Shown: in pieces, positions 10,005-19,921 of the stretch
How the letters are laid out: each line of letters begins with the position of its first letter
Position numbering within the stretch: position 1 is the first letter of the stretch
Assembly (NCBI RefSeq): GCF_036250675.1
Contig: NZ_CP109592.1
Span: 7,750,001 to 7,814,000, forward strand
Origin: Streptomyces sp. NBC_01689
Lineage (GTDB): Bacteria > Actinomycetota > Actinomycetes > Streptomycetales > Streptomycetaceae
Reading direction: 5' to 3'
Length of the DNA stretch: 64,000 bases
Program-made: the position numbers and the translations under genes
The notes under the pieces: model-generated
What the model was told of the DNA's origin: nothing
Seen by the model: the letters and a program-made list of their open reading frames with translations, nothing else
Database searches by the model: none

Positions 10005-11024
10005 GTGTCGGGTATGTCGGCGGGCCGGTCAGCCATGCGGATGGGACCCGCTGAGCTGGTCCAGGCGGCGGCCATGGCCCGCCGCTTCTACCTCGAGGGC
10101 AAGTCCAAGATCCAGATCGCCGAGGAGTTCGGCGTCAGCCGCTTCAAGGTGGCCCGGGTCCTGGAGACCGCTCTCGAACGGGATCTCGTACGGATCGAGA
10201 TCCGGGTGCCGGCCGAGCTGGACGCGGAGCGCTCGGACGCGCTGCGCGCCCGCTACGGCCTCAGACACGCGGTGGTGGTCGAGTCCCCGGCCGACGCCGA
10301 GGAGTCGCCCGACCCCGAGAACCTCGGAGAGGTGGCCGCCGACCTGCTCGGTGAGCTCGTCAACGAGGGCGATGTGCTCGGCCTCGCCTGGGGCCGCTCC
10401 ACCATCCACATGGCCGCGGCCCTCGACCGCCTCCCGCCGTGCACGGTGGTGCAGCTGACCGGTGTGTACGACGCCGGGACCGCCGAACGCGGCTCGGTGG
10501 AGGCCGTGCGCCGTGCCGCGCAGGTGTCGGGCGGGGACGCCCACCCCATCTACGCGCCGATGCTGCTGCCCGACGCGGCGACCGCGACCGCGCTGCGCAG
10601 CCAGACGGGGATCGCGCGGGCCTTCGAGTACTTCGACAAGGTCACGGTCGCCTGTGTCTCCATCGGCTCGTGGGAGCCGGGCATCTCGACCGTGCACGAC
10701 ATGCTCAGCGACGAGGAGCGGGCGCACTACGCGTCCCTCGGTGTCGCCGCCGAGATGTCCGCGCATCTCTTCGACACCGAGGGCCGTCGGGTCGGCCGGG
10801 ACCTGGGCGAGCGGTGCATCACCGTCGAGGCGGACCGGCTGCGCCGCATCCCCGAGGTCGTCGCGATCGCGGGCGGACAGCGCAAGGCGGCCGCGATCGA
10901 CGCCGTCCTGCGCTCCGGTCTGGTCACCAGCCTGGTGACCGACACCTCGGCCGCGGACTACCTGATGACGGCGGGATCGGCACCGCGCCCGGCGCTCTCC
11001 CGCCAGGACCCGGACGGGCCGTGA
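10005..11024 (+). CDS. SorC/DeoR-type sugar-binding transcriptional regulator
   Basis: 339 residues. The N-terminal HTH (ARRFYLEGKSKIQIAEEFGVSRFKVARVLETAL, about residues 25-60) is followed by the SorC C-terminal effector domain, which is related to sugar-phosphate isomerases: NEGDVLGLAWGRSTIHMAAAL, LTGVYDAG and VAIAGGQRKAAAIDAVLRSG. It should bind a phosphorylated sugar and control a sugar operon; the target is not visible here. GTG 10005 is preferred because GAGGAG sits six bases before it; GTG 9981 would add eight residues but has no good ribosome site. It lies 102 bp after rpe on the same strand. Confidence 0.9.
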   Translation: MSGMSAGRSAMRMGPAELVQAAAMARRFYLEGKSKIQIAEEFGVSRFKVARVLETALERDLVRIEIRVPAELDAERSDALRARYGLRHAVVVESPADAEESPDPENLGEVAADLLGELVNEGDVLGLAWGRSTIHMAAALDRLPPCTVVQLTGVYDAGTAERGSVEAVRRAAQVSGGDAHPIYAPMLLPDAATATALRSQTGIARAFEYFDKVTVACVSIGSWEPGISTVHDMLSDEERAHYASLGVAAEMSAHLFDTEGRRVGRDLGERCITVEADRLRRIPEVVAIAGGQRKAAAIDAVLRSGLVTSLVTDTSAADYLMTAGSAPRPALSRQDPDGP

Positions 11025-11105
11025 CCCCACGGGGGCTCACGGCGCCCGTGGGGGGCGCCGTGCCCCTCGGGTGCCCCACCGGGCCCCCATGACGGCAGCG
11101 GGCGT

Positions 11106-11130
11106 GTGAGGGGCTCACCCGGCCCCTCAC
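11106..11130 (+). terminator. Terminator hairpin after the SorC regulator
   Basis: GTGAGGGGC (11106-11114) pairs with GCCCCTCAC (11122-11130) across a seven-base loop, with further G-U-tolerant pairing outside. A smaller GGCGCCC/GGGCGCC hairpin lies at 11041-11059. Confidence 0.6.
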
Positions 11131-11294
11131 GCGCGCCACCCGTCGTACCCGCCGCGCGCCCCTGCCGGTCGTCCCGCCGTACCCGCCCCGTGCCCCTGCC
11201 GGTCGTGCGCGCCGTACACCCGTCGCCGCCGCGCGATGACGCGCGCCGCCGCTCGCGCACGCCGCGTCCGCCCGACCGTGGCAGCATCGACGCC

Positions 11295-11729
11295 ATGCTG
11301 CTGCTGCGGGCCGTGGCCCGCGTACCCAGGCTCGTCGCGGGTCTGCTCCTCTGCCTGGCGGTCCTGCTCACCGGATGCTCGTCCGCGCCCCCGTCGACCT
11401 CCCCGGCGGACACCCGTGCCGGCTCCTCCGCGGCCTCCGCCCGGCCGTCCGGCGCGGGCACCGTCCGCGAGGCCCGGCTGCCCGCCGAAGCCCGTACGAC
11501 CCTCGCCCTCATCGACCGGGGCGGCCCCTTCCCGTACGCCAGGGACGGAGTCGTCTTCGGCAACTTCGAGCGGCTCCTGCCCTCGCACCCGCGCGGCTAC
11601 TACCACGAGTACACCGTCCGCACCCCCGGCGAACGGGACCGGGGAGCCCGCCGCATTGTCACCGGGGAGAACGGTGAGATCTACTACACCGATGATCACT
11701 ACAAGTCCTTCCGGGCGGTGCTGAGATGA
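11295..11729 (+). CDS. RNase Sa-like guanyl-specific ribonuclease, predicted lipoprotein
   Basis: 144 residues. The C-terminal 85 residues closely follow secreted Streptomyces RNase Sa (microbial RNase N1/T1 family): GGPFPYARDGVVFGNFERLLP, GYYHEYTVRTPG, RRIVTGENGEIYYTDDHYKSF. The catalytic triad is retained as Glu92, Arg120 and His135. The N-terminus is a lipoprotein signal with lipobox LLTGC (Cys28), so the enzyme should be tethered outside the cell membrane rather than released. Apart from Cys28 the mature part has no cysteine, so the RNase Sa disulfide is absent. Its stop overlaps the start of a barstar-family inhibitor gene (ATGA). Confidence 0.9.
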   Translation: MLLLRAVARVPRLVAGLLLCLAVLLTGCSSAPPSTSPADTRAGSSAASARPSGAGTVREARLPAEARTTLALIDRGGPFPYARDGVVFGNFERLLPSHPRGYYHEYTVRTPGERDRGARRIVTGENGEIYYTDDHYKSFRAVLR

Positions 11730-12103
11730 CCGACGGCACTCTCGCGGACGTGCTGGCCGCCGCCGGGTGGTCCCAGGTGCGGCTCGATCTCACCGGGGTC
11801 ACCGACAAACCGGCGTTCATGGACCGCTGCGCCCGCGCCCTCGGCCTGCCCGACTGGTTCGGGCGGAACTGGGACGCCCTCGCCGACTGTCTCGGAGACC
11901 TCTCCTGGGCCCCGCCCGCCCGCGGACGCCTGCTCGTCGTCACCGGCTGGCGGGACTTCGCCCGGGCCGCGCCACGGGACTGGGGGGTCGCGCAGGAGGT
12001 GTTCGCGGAGGCCGCCGACCGCGGGCGCGGGACCGCAGGGGCGCTCCAGGTGGTCCTCGCCCTTGGAGGATCCGACGACGGACCCACCGGTCGGCCTGGA
12101 TGA
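11726..12103 (+). CDS. Barstar-family ribonuclease inhibitor
   Basis: 125 residues. The barstar fold is recognised by DWFGRNWDALADCLGDL (residues 43-59). Its two aspartates, Asp50 and Asp54, match barstar Asp35 and Asp39, the residues that fill the barnase active site. The gene starts inside the stop codon of the upstream RNase gene (ATGA overlap), so the two are translationally coupled. The expected role is to neutralise RNase that stays in the cytoplasm before export. No signal peptide is present, consistent with a cytosolic inhibitor. Confidence 0.88.
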   Translation: MTDGTLADVLAAAGWSQVRLDLTGVTDKPAFMDRCARALGLPDWFGRNWDALADCLGDLSWAPPARGRLLVVTGWRDFARAAPRDWGVAQEVFAEAADRGRGTAGALQVVLALGGSDDGPTGRPG

Positions 12104-12167
12104 TGTGTCTGGGTGTCTCACCAGGACCGCCATGGGACAATGAAGTACGTGCTTTCCCCCTGGCTGA

Positions 12168-13652
<1,485 letters not shown>

Positions 13653-13665
13653 CCCGCCCCCTCGC

Positions 13666-13700
13666 GAACGGCCCCCGCGGCGCGCCCGCGCGGGCCGTTC
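13666..13700 (+). terminator. Terminator hairpin after guaB1
   Basis: GAACGGCCC (13666-13674) and GGGCCGTTC (13692-13700) form a perfect 9-bp stem. The 17-base GC-rich loop can pair internally. Confidence 0.65.
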
Positions 13701-13861
13701 GGCGTTCCCGCGCGGGCCCCGGGCCCGCCGGGCCCGGCCCCGCACGTCCGGGGGCCCGGCGACCGCGTACGTGACCACCGGCCTACGCGACCACCCGCCT
13801 ACGCGACGTACGCAACCGTCGAAAGGGCCCGCGCAACGAACACGCGCCGGACCGGGATCAA

Positions 13862-13902
13862 CGCAATGATCTTGCGGCGACGCGCAAGGCTGCCGCATTA
13901 CG
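13862..13902. promoter_or_regulatory. Nested CGCAA/TTGCG inverted repeats, candidate Lrp sites
   Basis: TTGCG and CGCAA flank GCGACG at 13872-13887. An outer pair, CGCAATG (from 13862) and CATTACG (near 13896), differs from symmetry at one base. More CGCAA half-sites occur near 13809 and 13832. They lie upstream of a permease whose partner gene encodes an Lrp/AsnC regulator, which binds such clustered dyads. The rest of the 380-bp gap 13653-14032 carries the guaB1 terminator and a doubled GCCTACGCGAC, but no gene. Confidence 0.5.
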
Positions 13903-14032
13903 CCCGCGAACTCCTGGCTCATAGGGTCGAGCGCTGTACATGGCGTGGCGGGGACCCCGCTCGGTGGGTCCCTCCTGTCAGGGGTGCCGCCGGTCCCCGC
14001 CGCTCGACCGGCAGCGATGAAGGAGCCAGCGC

Positions 14033-15499
14033 GTGCTCGATCCCGGCGCACCCCCGCAGTCCCGCAACCGGACCGCCCCACCGTCCCCGGGTGTCGGCGC
14101 GCGTCTGATGCGCCGCAAGCCCGTGGAACGCCTGGTCGCCGAGGGCGGCCGGGGAGAGGGCGGCACCCTGCGGCGCTCCCTGGGACTCTGGCAGCTGACG
14201 ATGATCAGCATCGGTGCCACGCTCGGCACCGGCATCTTCGTGGTCCTCGGCGAGGCCGTCCCCAAGGCCGGCCCCGCGGTCACCCTCTCCTTCGTGATCG
14301 CCGGTCTCACCGCGCTCTTCTCCGCCCTCTCGTACGCTGAGCTGGCCGGCACCATCCCGGTCGCCGGCTCCTCGTACTCGTACGCGTACGCGACGATGGG
14401 CGAACTGATCGCCTGGATCTGCGGCTGGTGCCTGGTCCTGGAGTACGGCGTGTCGGTCGCCGCCGTCGCGGTCGGCTGGGGCGAGTACCTGAACGAACTG
14501 CTCGACGGCACCATCGGCGTCACCCTCCCGGACGCGCTCTCCGCGCCGCCCGGCGACGGCGGCTTCTTCAACCTGCCCGCGCTGATCGTCGTCCTGCTCG
14601 CCATGGCCTTCCTGCTCGGGGGCGCCAAGGAGTCCGCGCGCGCCAACACGGTCATGGTGGCCGTCAAGATCGTCGCGCTGCTGCTGTTCTGCGCCATCGG
14701 CGTCCAGGGCTTCCGGTCCGGCAACTACGAGCACTTCATGCCGCTCGGCATGGCGGGCGTCAGCGCGGCCGGCGCCACGCTGTTCTTCTCGTACATCGGC
14801 TTCGACGCCGCCTCCACGGCCGGTGAGGAGGCGAAGAACGCGCAGCGCGACCTGCCCCGCGCGATCATGCTCTCGCTGGTCATCGTGACGGCCCTGTACG
14901 TCGTGGTCGCGGCCGTCGCCGTGGGAGCCAGGCCCTGGCGGCGGTTCGACGACTCGGAGGCCGCCCTCGCCGGGATCATGAAGGACGTCACCGGGCAGAC
15001 CTTCTGGGGCACCCTGCTCGCGGCCGGTGCCGTCATCGCGATCGCCAGCGTCGTCCTGACCGTGCTCTACGGGCAGACCCGCATCCTCTTCGCCATGTCC
15101 CGCGACGGACTCGTGCCGAAGGTGTTCTCGCGGGTCCACCCGAAGACCGGCGCACCCCGCGCGAACACCGTGATCGTCTCGCTGTTCTGCGGTGTCCTGG
15201 CCGCGGCGATCCCGCTCGGCCGCCTCGCCGACGCCACCAGCATCGGCACGCTCTTCGCCTTCGCGCTGGTGAACGTCGCCGTCGTCGTGCTGCGCCGGAC
15301 CCGACCGGAGATGCGGCGCACCTTCCGGGTTCCGCTGTCGCCGGTGCTGCCCGCGATCGGCTTCGCCCTGTGCGTCTGGATGATGGGCAGCCTCTCGGCC
15401 GTCACCTGGGTGGTCTTCGGAGTCTGGATGGCGGCCGGGCTCGTGTTCTACTTCAGTTACGGCTTCCGCCGCTCCCGTATCGCCACCGTAGAGAAGTGA
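14033..15499 (+). CDS. APC-superfamily amino acid permease
   Basis: 488 residues with about twelve membrane segments. The cytoplasmic N-terminus leads into TM1, LGLWQLTMISIGATLGTGIFVVLGEAV, which carries the APC substrate-binding glycine motif GATLGTGIF. Later segments include YAELAGTIPVAGSSYSYAY and the IGFDAASTAGEEAKNAQRDLPRAI signature of cationic amino acid transporter-type permeases. GTG 14033 follows GGAG at seven bases. Ten bases after its stop lies an Lrp/AsnC gene, which probably senses the transported amino acid. The substrate is likely a cationic or branched amino acid but cannot be fixed from sequence. Confidence 0.93.
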   Translation: MLDPGAPPQSRNRTAPPSPGVGARLMRRKPVERLVAEGGRGEGGTLRRSLGLWQLTMISIGATLGTGIFVVLGEAVPKAGPAVTLSFVIAGLTALFSALSYAELAGTIPVAGSSYSYAYATMGELIAWICGWCLVLEYGVSVAAVAVGWGEYLNELLDGTIGVTLPDALSAPPGDGGFFNLPALIVVLLAMAFLLGGAKESARANTVMVAVKIVALLLFCAIGVQGFRSGNYEHFMPLGMAGVSAAGATLFFSYIGFDAASTAGEEAKNAQRDLPRAIMLSLVIVTALYVVVAAVAVGARPWRRFDDSEAALAGIMKDVTGQTFWGTLLAAGAVIAIASVVLTVLYGQTRILFAMSRDGLVPKVFSRVHPKTGAPRANTVIVSLFCGVLAAAIPLGRLADATSIGTLFAFALVNVAVVVLRRTRPEMRRTFRVPLSPVLPAIGFALCVWMMGSLSAVTWVVFGVWMAAGLVFYFSYGFRRSRIATVEK

Positions 15500-15509
15500 A
15501 CCACCCGCA

Positions 15510-15962
15510 GTGCTGAACGATCTCGACGAACGCATCGTGCACGCCCTCGCCGAGGACGCCCGCCGGTCCTACGCGGACATCGGCCAGCTGGTCGGCCTGT
15601 CCGCGCCGGCCGTGAAACGCAGGGTGGACCGGCTGCGGGCGACCGGGGCCATCACGGGCTTCACGGTACGGGTGGACCCGGCCGCGCTCGGCTGGGAGAC
15701 GGAGGGCTTCGTCGAGATCTACTGCCGGCGCAACACCTCCCCGGAGACCATCCAGCGGGGACTGGAGCGCTACCAGGAGGTCGTGGCCGCCTCCACCGTC
15801 ACCGGGGAGGCGGACGCGGTCGTCCAGGTCTTCGCGTCCGACATGCGGCACTTCGAACGCGTGCTGGAGCGGATCGCGGGGGAGCCCTTCGTGGAGCGGA
15901 CGAAGTCCGTGCTGGTGCTCTCGCCCCTGCTGCGGAGGTTCTCCTCGGGGTCACCCACGTAG
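15510..15962 (+). CDS. Lrp/AsnC-family transcriptional regulator
   Basis: 150 residues. The N-terminal winged HTH (LNDLDERIVHALAEDARRSYADIGQLVGLSAPAVKRRVDRLRATGAITGF) is followed by the RAM ligand-binding domain (residues 65-140, with VVAASTVTGEADAVVQVFA). GTG 15510 begins ten bases after the permease stop, so the two form an operon. It most likely controls the permease in response to its amino acid. CGCAA/TTGCG dyads upstream of the permease are candidate sites. Confidence 0.92.
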   Translation: MLNDLDERIVHALAEDARRSYADIGQLVGLSAPAVKRRVDRLRATGAITGFTVRVDPAALGWETEGFVEIYCRRNTSPETIQRGLERYQEVVAASTVTGEADAVVQVFASDMRHFERVLERIAGEPFVERTKSVLVLSPLLRRFSSGSPT

Positions 15963-16022
15963 ACCGGACGAGCCGGGGGTGGGAAGGGTGGGTCCCCGGC
16001 CGCGGCTCGTGTGCGGCTGGTC

Positions 16023-16063
16023 GCGCGGTTCCCCGCGCCCATGGAGGGCGCGGGGAACCGCGC
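16023..16063. terminator. 18-bp perfect hairpin terminator of the common Streptomyces type
   Basis: GCGCGGTTCCCCGCGCCC (16023-16040) pairs fully with 16046-16063 around the loop ATGGA. The core GGTTCCCCGCGCCC is a dispersed element found in many Streptomyces intergenic regions. Here it separates the convergent lrp and gntR genes. Confidence 0.8.
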
Positions 16064-16094
16064 TCCCGGCGGGCGCGGCGTCCCCGTCGTGTTC

Positions 16095-16835
16095 CTACTC
16101 CGCCGTCTTCCTCGCCATCGCGTTGTTCCCTATGGAGTTGTGCACGCTGAAGCTCACGGCGTCCGAGCGGTAGCGGTCGTCCGACCACTCCACCGGGCGT
16201 CCTTCGCGGGTCGTGGTGACACGGCGGACGCGCAGCAGGGGACCGGTCCGGCGGATGCCGAGGAGCTCGGCGTCCTGGGCCCCGGCCGCCACCGCGTCGA
16301 TGACATGCTCGCCGTAGGCGAAGACCAGCCCCGTGTCGTCGAAGAGCCGCTGGGTCACGGAGGGGCAGTCGGGCTCGATGTGCTCGACGGCGGACGAGAT
16401 CCAGTCGGCGTACACCGTCCGTTCCAGCAGCACCGGCTCGCCGTCCAGACCGCGCACCCTCAGCACGTGCAACACGGCTGTCCCCTCCGGCAGTTGGAGG
16501 CGTACGGCGTCCTCGGCGGTCGCCGGCCGGTAGGTCTGCTCGACCACGTGTCCGGTCGCCCGCCGCCCCATCGTGCGCGCCCACTCGGCGAAGCTGCGCA
16601 GCTCCGCGAAGCTCTGGCTGCGGCGGCTGGCCAGCACCACCCGCCGCGCGCCCTGGCGTGAGCCGATCAGGCCCTCGGCGGTCAGGGCGGCGACGGCCTG
16701 CCGGACCGTGCCGCGTGCCACGCCGTACTGCGCCGCGAGGTCGGTCTCCGCGGGCAGCAGACTGCCCACCGTGTACTCCTCGCGGTCGATCGCCCGCCGC
16801 AGTTCGTCGGCGATCTCCTCGTGTCGGGCCCCCAT
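16095..16835 (-). CDS. GntR-family regulator, HutC subfamily
   Basis: 246 residues. The N-terminal winged HTH (EEIADELRRAIDREEYTVGSLLPAETDLAAQYGVARGTVRQAVAALTAEGLI) is followed by a UTRA effector domain (about residues 90-235, SFAELRSFAEWARTMGRRA...VLHVLRVRGLDGEPVLLERTVYAD). ATG 16835 has GAGGGGA just upstream. It diverges from the ABC importer operon and is the obvious candidate regulator. Two dyads lie between them: GCTGTGCACAGC near its own start, and ACTTGT-TCAG-ACAAGT before the importer. The latter resembles the HutC-type GTnTAnAC core. The ligand should be the importer substrate or a product. Confidence 0.93.
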   Translation of the reverse strand: MGARHEEIADELRRAIDREEYTVGSLLPAETDLAAQYGVARGTVRQAVAALTAEGLIGSRQGARRVVLASRRSQSFAELRSFAEWARTMGRRATGHVVEQTYRPATAEDAVRLQLPEGTAVLHVLRVRGLDGEPVLLERTVYADWISSAVEHIEPDCPSVTQRLFDDTGLVFAYGEHVIDAVAAGAQDAELLGIRRTGPLLRVRRVTTTREGRPVEWSDDRYRSDAVSFSVHNSIGNNAMARKTAE

Positions 16836-16855
16836 GCTTCCCCTCTGATCAGGCT

Positions 16856-16867
16856 GCTGTGCACAGC
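16856..16867. promoter_or_regulatory. 12-bp palindrome upstream of gntR
   Basis: GCTGTGCACAGC is a perfect palindrome 20 bp upstream of the gntR start codon. It is a candidate autoregulatory operator. Confidence 0.4.
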
Positions 16868-16988
16868 GTGACCAGCGTAATCGAGATCGGACGGTGATCC
16901 GGGCAGGCTGGGATTGTGCAGGGAATCGGGGCTCAGGGTTTCGCCGGTGTTTACGGACACGACACCAGCGCCGGGCCTACTGGGGTCA

Positions 16989-17004
16989 ACTTGTTCAGAC
17001 AAGT
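16989..17004. promoter_or_regulatory. Inverted repeat before the ABC operon, candidate GntR/HutC operator
   Basis: ACTTGT and ACAAGT flank TCAG, giving a GT-T-CA-G-AC core close to the HutC-subfamily consensus GT-n-TA-n-AC. It lies about 42 bp upstream of the substrate-binding protein start. Confidence 0.55.
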
Positions 17005-17046
17005 GCCCCGCTTGCTCACACCCTCGTGCGTACTCCTGGAGAGACC

Positions 17047-18204
17047 GTGACCGTGTTCCTGCCGAGGACCGCCGTCCTCACCGGCGGCCTCGCCGTCGCC
17101 GCCGCCCTCGCCCTCAGCGCCTGCGGCGCGGCCCCCGACGACAAGGCGACCACCGCCGACGGCAAGAGCGCGGCCACCGCGACCTCCGCCGCGGACTTCG
17201 GCGGTCTCGACGCCCTCGTGAAGGCGGCCAAGAAGGAGGGCACGCTGCACGCCATCGCGCTGCCCCGCGACTGGGCCAACTACGGCGCGCTGATCGACGG
17301 ATTCAAGAAGAAGTACGGCATCAAGATCGACGTCGAGAACCCGGCCGGCTCCAGCCAGGACGAGATCAACGCCGTCACCTCCCGCAAGGGCCAGGACCGC
17401 GCGCCCGACGTCCTCGACCTGGGCAGCTCGTTCGCACTGAGCGCCGCCCAGCAGGGCCTGCTCGCCCCCTACCAGGTCGCCTCATTCGCCGACATCCCCG
17501 AGGCCCAGAAGGACCCGAAGGGACAGTGGTTCAACGACTACGGCGGCTACGTCTCCATCGGCTGCGACGCCAAGAAGGTCAAGGAGTGCCCGAAGACCTT
17601 CAAGGACCTGCTCAAGCCGCAGTACAAGGGCCAGGTCGCCCTCAACGGCAACCCCACCAAGTCCGGTTCGGCGTTCGGCGGCGTGTACGCGGCGGCCCTC
17701 GCCAACGGCGGCTCCTTCGACGACATCCAGCCCGGCATCGACTTCTTCGCCAAGCTGAAGAAGAGCGGCAACTACACGCCCGTCGAGTCGACCCCGGCCA
17801 CCGTCGAGAAGGGCGAGACGCCGATCAGCATCGACTGGGACTACCTGAACGCCGGCTACGCCGACGAGTTCAACTCCAAGGGCCTCGACTGGACGGTCAC
17901 GGTCCCCGCGGACGGCCAGTACGCCCAGTACTACTCCCAGGCCATCAACAAGGACGCCCCGCACCCGGCGGCCGCCCGCCTGTGGCAGGAGTACCTCTAC
18001 AGCACCGAGGGCCAGAACCTCTGGCTCAAGGGATACGCCCGCCCGGCCCTGATGCCGGCCATGGACAAGGCGGGCACGCTCGACAAGACCGCCGCCGCCG
18101 CGCTGCCCAAGGTCACGGGCACGCCCACCTTCCCGAGCGAGGACCAGCAGAACAAGGCCAAGGGCGTCCTCGCCCAGGGCTGGAGCAAGGCCGTCTCCGG
18201 ATGA
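17047..18204 (+). CDS. ABC transporter substrate-binding lipoprotein (Fe3+/spermidine/phosphonate-type fold)
   Basis: About 385 residues. A lipoprotein signal ends in LALSAC, so the protein is anchored outside the membrane. The mature part is a type 2 periplasmic-binding fold of the iron/thiamine/spermidine/2-aminoethylphosphonate group (GTLHAIALPRDWANYGALIDGFKKKYGIKIDVENPAGSSQDEINAV). GTG 17047 is preceded by GGAGAG; GTG 17053 is also possible. The gene overlaps the first permease by four bases. The substrate cannot be read from the sequence. A downstream phosphodiesterase-phosphatase fusion suggests a phosphorylated compound. Confidence 0.88.
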   Translation: MTVFLPRTAVLTGGLAVAAALALSACGAAPDDKATTADGKSAATATSAADFGGLDALVKAAKKEGTLHAIALPRDWANYGALIDGFKKKYGIKIDVENPAGSSQDEINAVTSRKGQDRAPDVLDLGSSFALSAAQQGLLAPYQVASFADIPEAQKDPKGQWFNDYGGYVSIGCDAKKVKECPKTFKDLLKPQYKGQVALNGNPTKSGSAFGGVYAAALANGGSFDDIQPGIDFFAKLKKSGNYTPVESTPATVEKGETPISIDWDYLNAGYADEFNSKGLDWTVTVPADGQYAQYYSQAINKDAPHPAAARLWQEYLYSTEGQNLWLKGYARPALMPAMDKAGTLDKTAAAALPKVTGTPTFPSEDQQNKAKGVLAQGWSKAVSG

Positions 18205-19103
18205 CCGTCGCCCTCACCGAGGCCGACACGGTGTCCGCCGCTGCCCCACGGCAGCGGCGGCGCCGCGCCGTCGGCCCGCTCGCCGTCCTTCCGCTGCTCG
18301 CCTTCGTCGCCATCGCCTTCGGGGTCCCCGCCCTGGCGATGCTGAACGGTGCCTTCACCGTCAAGGACCAGGCCACCGGTGCCGCTTCGTACACCACGGC
18401 CAACCTGACCGCGTCGCTCCAGGGCGCGTACCTCACCGCCCTGGTCGGCAGCGTCAAACTGTCCGCCGTCTCGGCCGCCCTCGCGACCGTGCTCGGACTG
18501 CTGCTCGCCCAGGCCGTGGTCACCTCCCGCTTCCGCGCGCTGCGCGAGGCCGTGCTGACCGCCTCCGGGGTCCTCGCCAACTTCGGCGGTGTGCCGCTGG
18601 CCTTCGCCTTCGTCGCCACCCTCGGCAACGCGGGCGTCCTGACCCGGCACCTGGGCCTGTCCGACAAGGGCTGGAACCTCTACAGCTTCTGGGGACTGGT
18701 CATCGTCTACCTCTACTTCCTGATCCCGCTGATGGTCCTGACCATCACCCCCGCCCTGGACGGCCTGCGCTCCCAGTGGCGCGAGGCCGCGCAGAACAAC
18801 GGCGCCACGGGAGTCCAGTACTGGCGCCACGTCGCGCTCCCCGTCCTCGCGCCCTCCCTGCTCGGCGGCCTGGTGCTGCTCTTCGGCAGCGCCTTCGCGG
18901 CGTACGCCACCGCCGCGGCCATGGTGGGCAGCGCGGTCCCGCTGGTGACCCTGCAGATCGCCGACGCCATCTCCGGCAACGTGCTGGTGGGCCAGGAGAA
19001 CGTGGCGCTCGCCCTCAGCCTCGACATGGTCCTCGTCGCGGGCCTGGTCATGGCCGTGTACCTGCCCCTGCAACGACGGAGCGCGCGATGGCTGGAAGCG
19101 TGA
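18201..19103 (+). CDS. ABC transporter permease 1
   Basis: 300 residues with about six membrane segments. It has the binding-protein-dependent transport fold and the EAA loop (WREAAQNNGATGVQYWRHVALPVLAPSLL, about residues 195-222). Its start overlaps the binding-protein stop (ATGA), and its end overlaps permease 2 by 16 bp, showing a tightly coupled operon. It forms the membrane channel with permease 2. Confidence 0.92.
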   Translation: MTVALTEADTVSAAAPRQRRRRAVGPLAVLPLLAFVAIAFGVPALAMLNGAFTVKDQATGAASYTTANLTASLQGAYLTALVGSVKLSAVSAALATVLGLLLAQAVVTSRFRALREAVLTASGVLANFGGVPLAFAFVATLGNAGVLTRHLGLSDKGWNLYSFWGLVIVYLYFLIPLMVLTITPALDGLRSQWREAAQNNGATGVQYWRHVALPVLAPSLLGGLVLLFGSAFAAYATAAAMVGSAVPLVTLQIADAISGNVLVGQENVALALSLDMVLVAGLVMAVYLPLQRRSARWLEA

Positions 19104-19921
19104 ACAAGTCCCCGCGACCGCGCTTCTGGCGCGGCGCCGTCCTGGCCTTCGCCGGGCTCTACTTCCTGATCCCGCTCGGCGCGTCCCTGGTCTTCACGGT
19201 CGACGTGCCGAACCAGGGGATCACCTTCGACGCGTACAGCCAGATCGTCGGCGCCGAGGGATTCACCTCCAGCCTGCTGCTCTCGCTGGAACTGGCCGCC
19301 GCCACCATCGCGGTGGTCCTGCTGCTGATGGTGCCGGCGATGGTCGCCCTGCGGCTGAGCGCCCCGAAGCTGCGGCCCGTGGTCGAGGTGATCTGCTCGC
19401 TTCCGCTGGTCGTCCCGCCCATCGCGTTCGTCGCCGGGATCTCGACCGTCCTCAAGTGGGGCCCCGAACACCTCTCCCGAACCCCGCTCTTCCAGACCTT
19501 CGTGGCGCTGCAGAATCCCGACTTCCCGTTCGTGCTCGTCCTCGCCTACGTCGTGATGGCGCTGCCCTTCGTGTACCGGGCCCTGGACGCCGGACTGCGC
19601 GCCGTCGACGTGCGCACCCTCGTCGAGGCCGCCCGTAGCTGCGGGGCGAACTGGCCGCAGGCGCTGGTGCGGGTCGTGCTGCCCAACCTGCGCGGCGCGC
19701 TGCTGAACGCCTCCTTCCTCACCCTGGCGCTGGTGCTCGGCGAGTTCACCGTCGCCCAGCTGCTCGGCTTCCAGCCGTTCGCCGTGTGGATCTACAGCAT
19801 CGGCGGCTCGCAGGCCCAGCTCTCCGTCGCCGTCTCCGTGCTCAGTCTGCTCGTCACCTGGGCACTGCTCCTCTCGCTCGCCGGACTCGGCGGGCGCTCC
19901 CGTACCGCTTCCCGGGGATGA
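19088..19921 (+). CDS. ABC transporter permease 2
   Basis: 277 residues with about six membrane segments. The EAA loop reads VEAARSCGANWPQALVRVVLPNLRGALLNASF. ATG 19088 lies inside the end of permease 1, and the stop overlaps the ATPase start (ATGA). It is the second half of the membrane channel. Confidence 0.92.
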   Translation: MAGSVNKSPRPRFWRGAVLAFAGLYFLIPLGASLVFTVDVPNQGITFDAYSQIVGAEGFTSSLLLSLELAAATIAVVLLLMVPAMVALRLSAPKLRPVVEVICSLPLVVPPIAFVAGISTVLKWGPEHLSRTPLFQTFVALQNPDFPFVLVLAYVVMALPFVYRALDAGLRAVDVRTLVEAARSCGANWPQALVRVVLPNLRGALLNASFLTLALVLGEFTVAQLLGFQPFAVWIYSIGGSQAQLSVAVSVLSLLVTWALLLSLAGLGGRSRTASRG

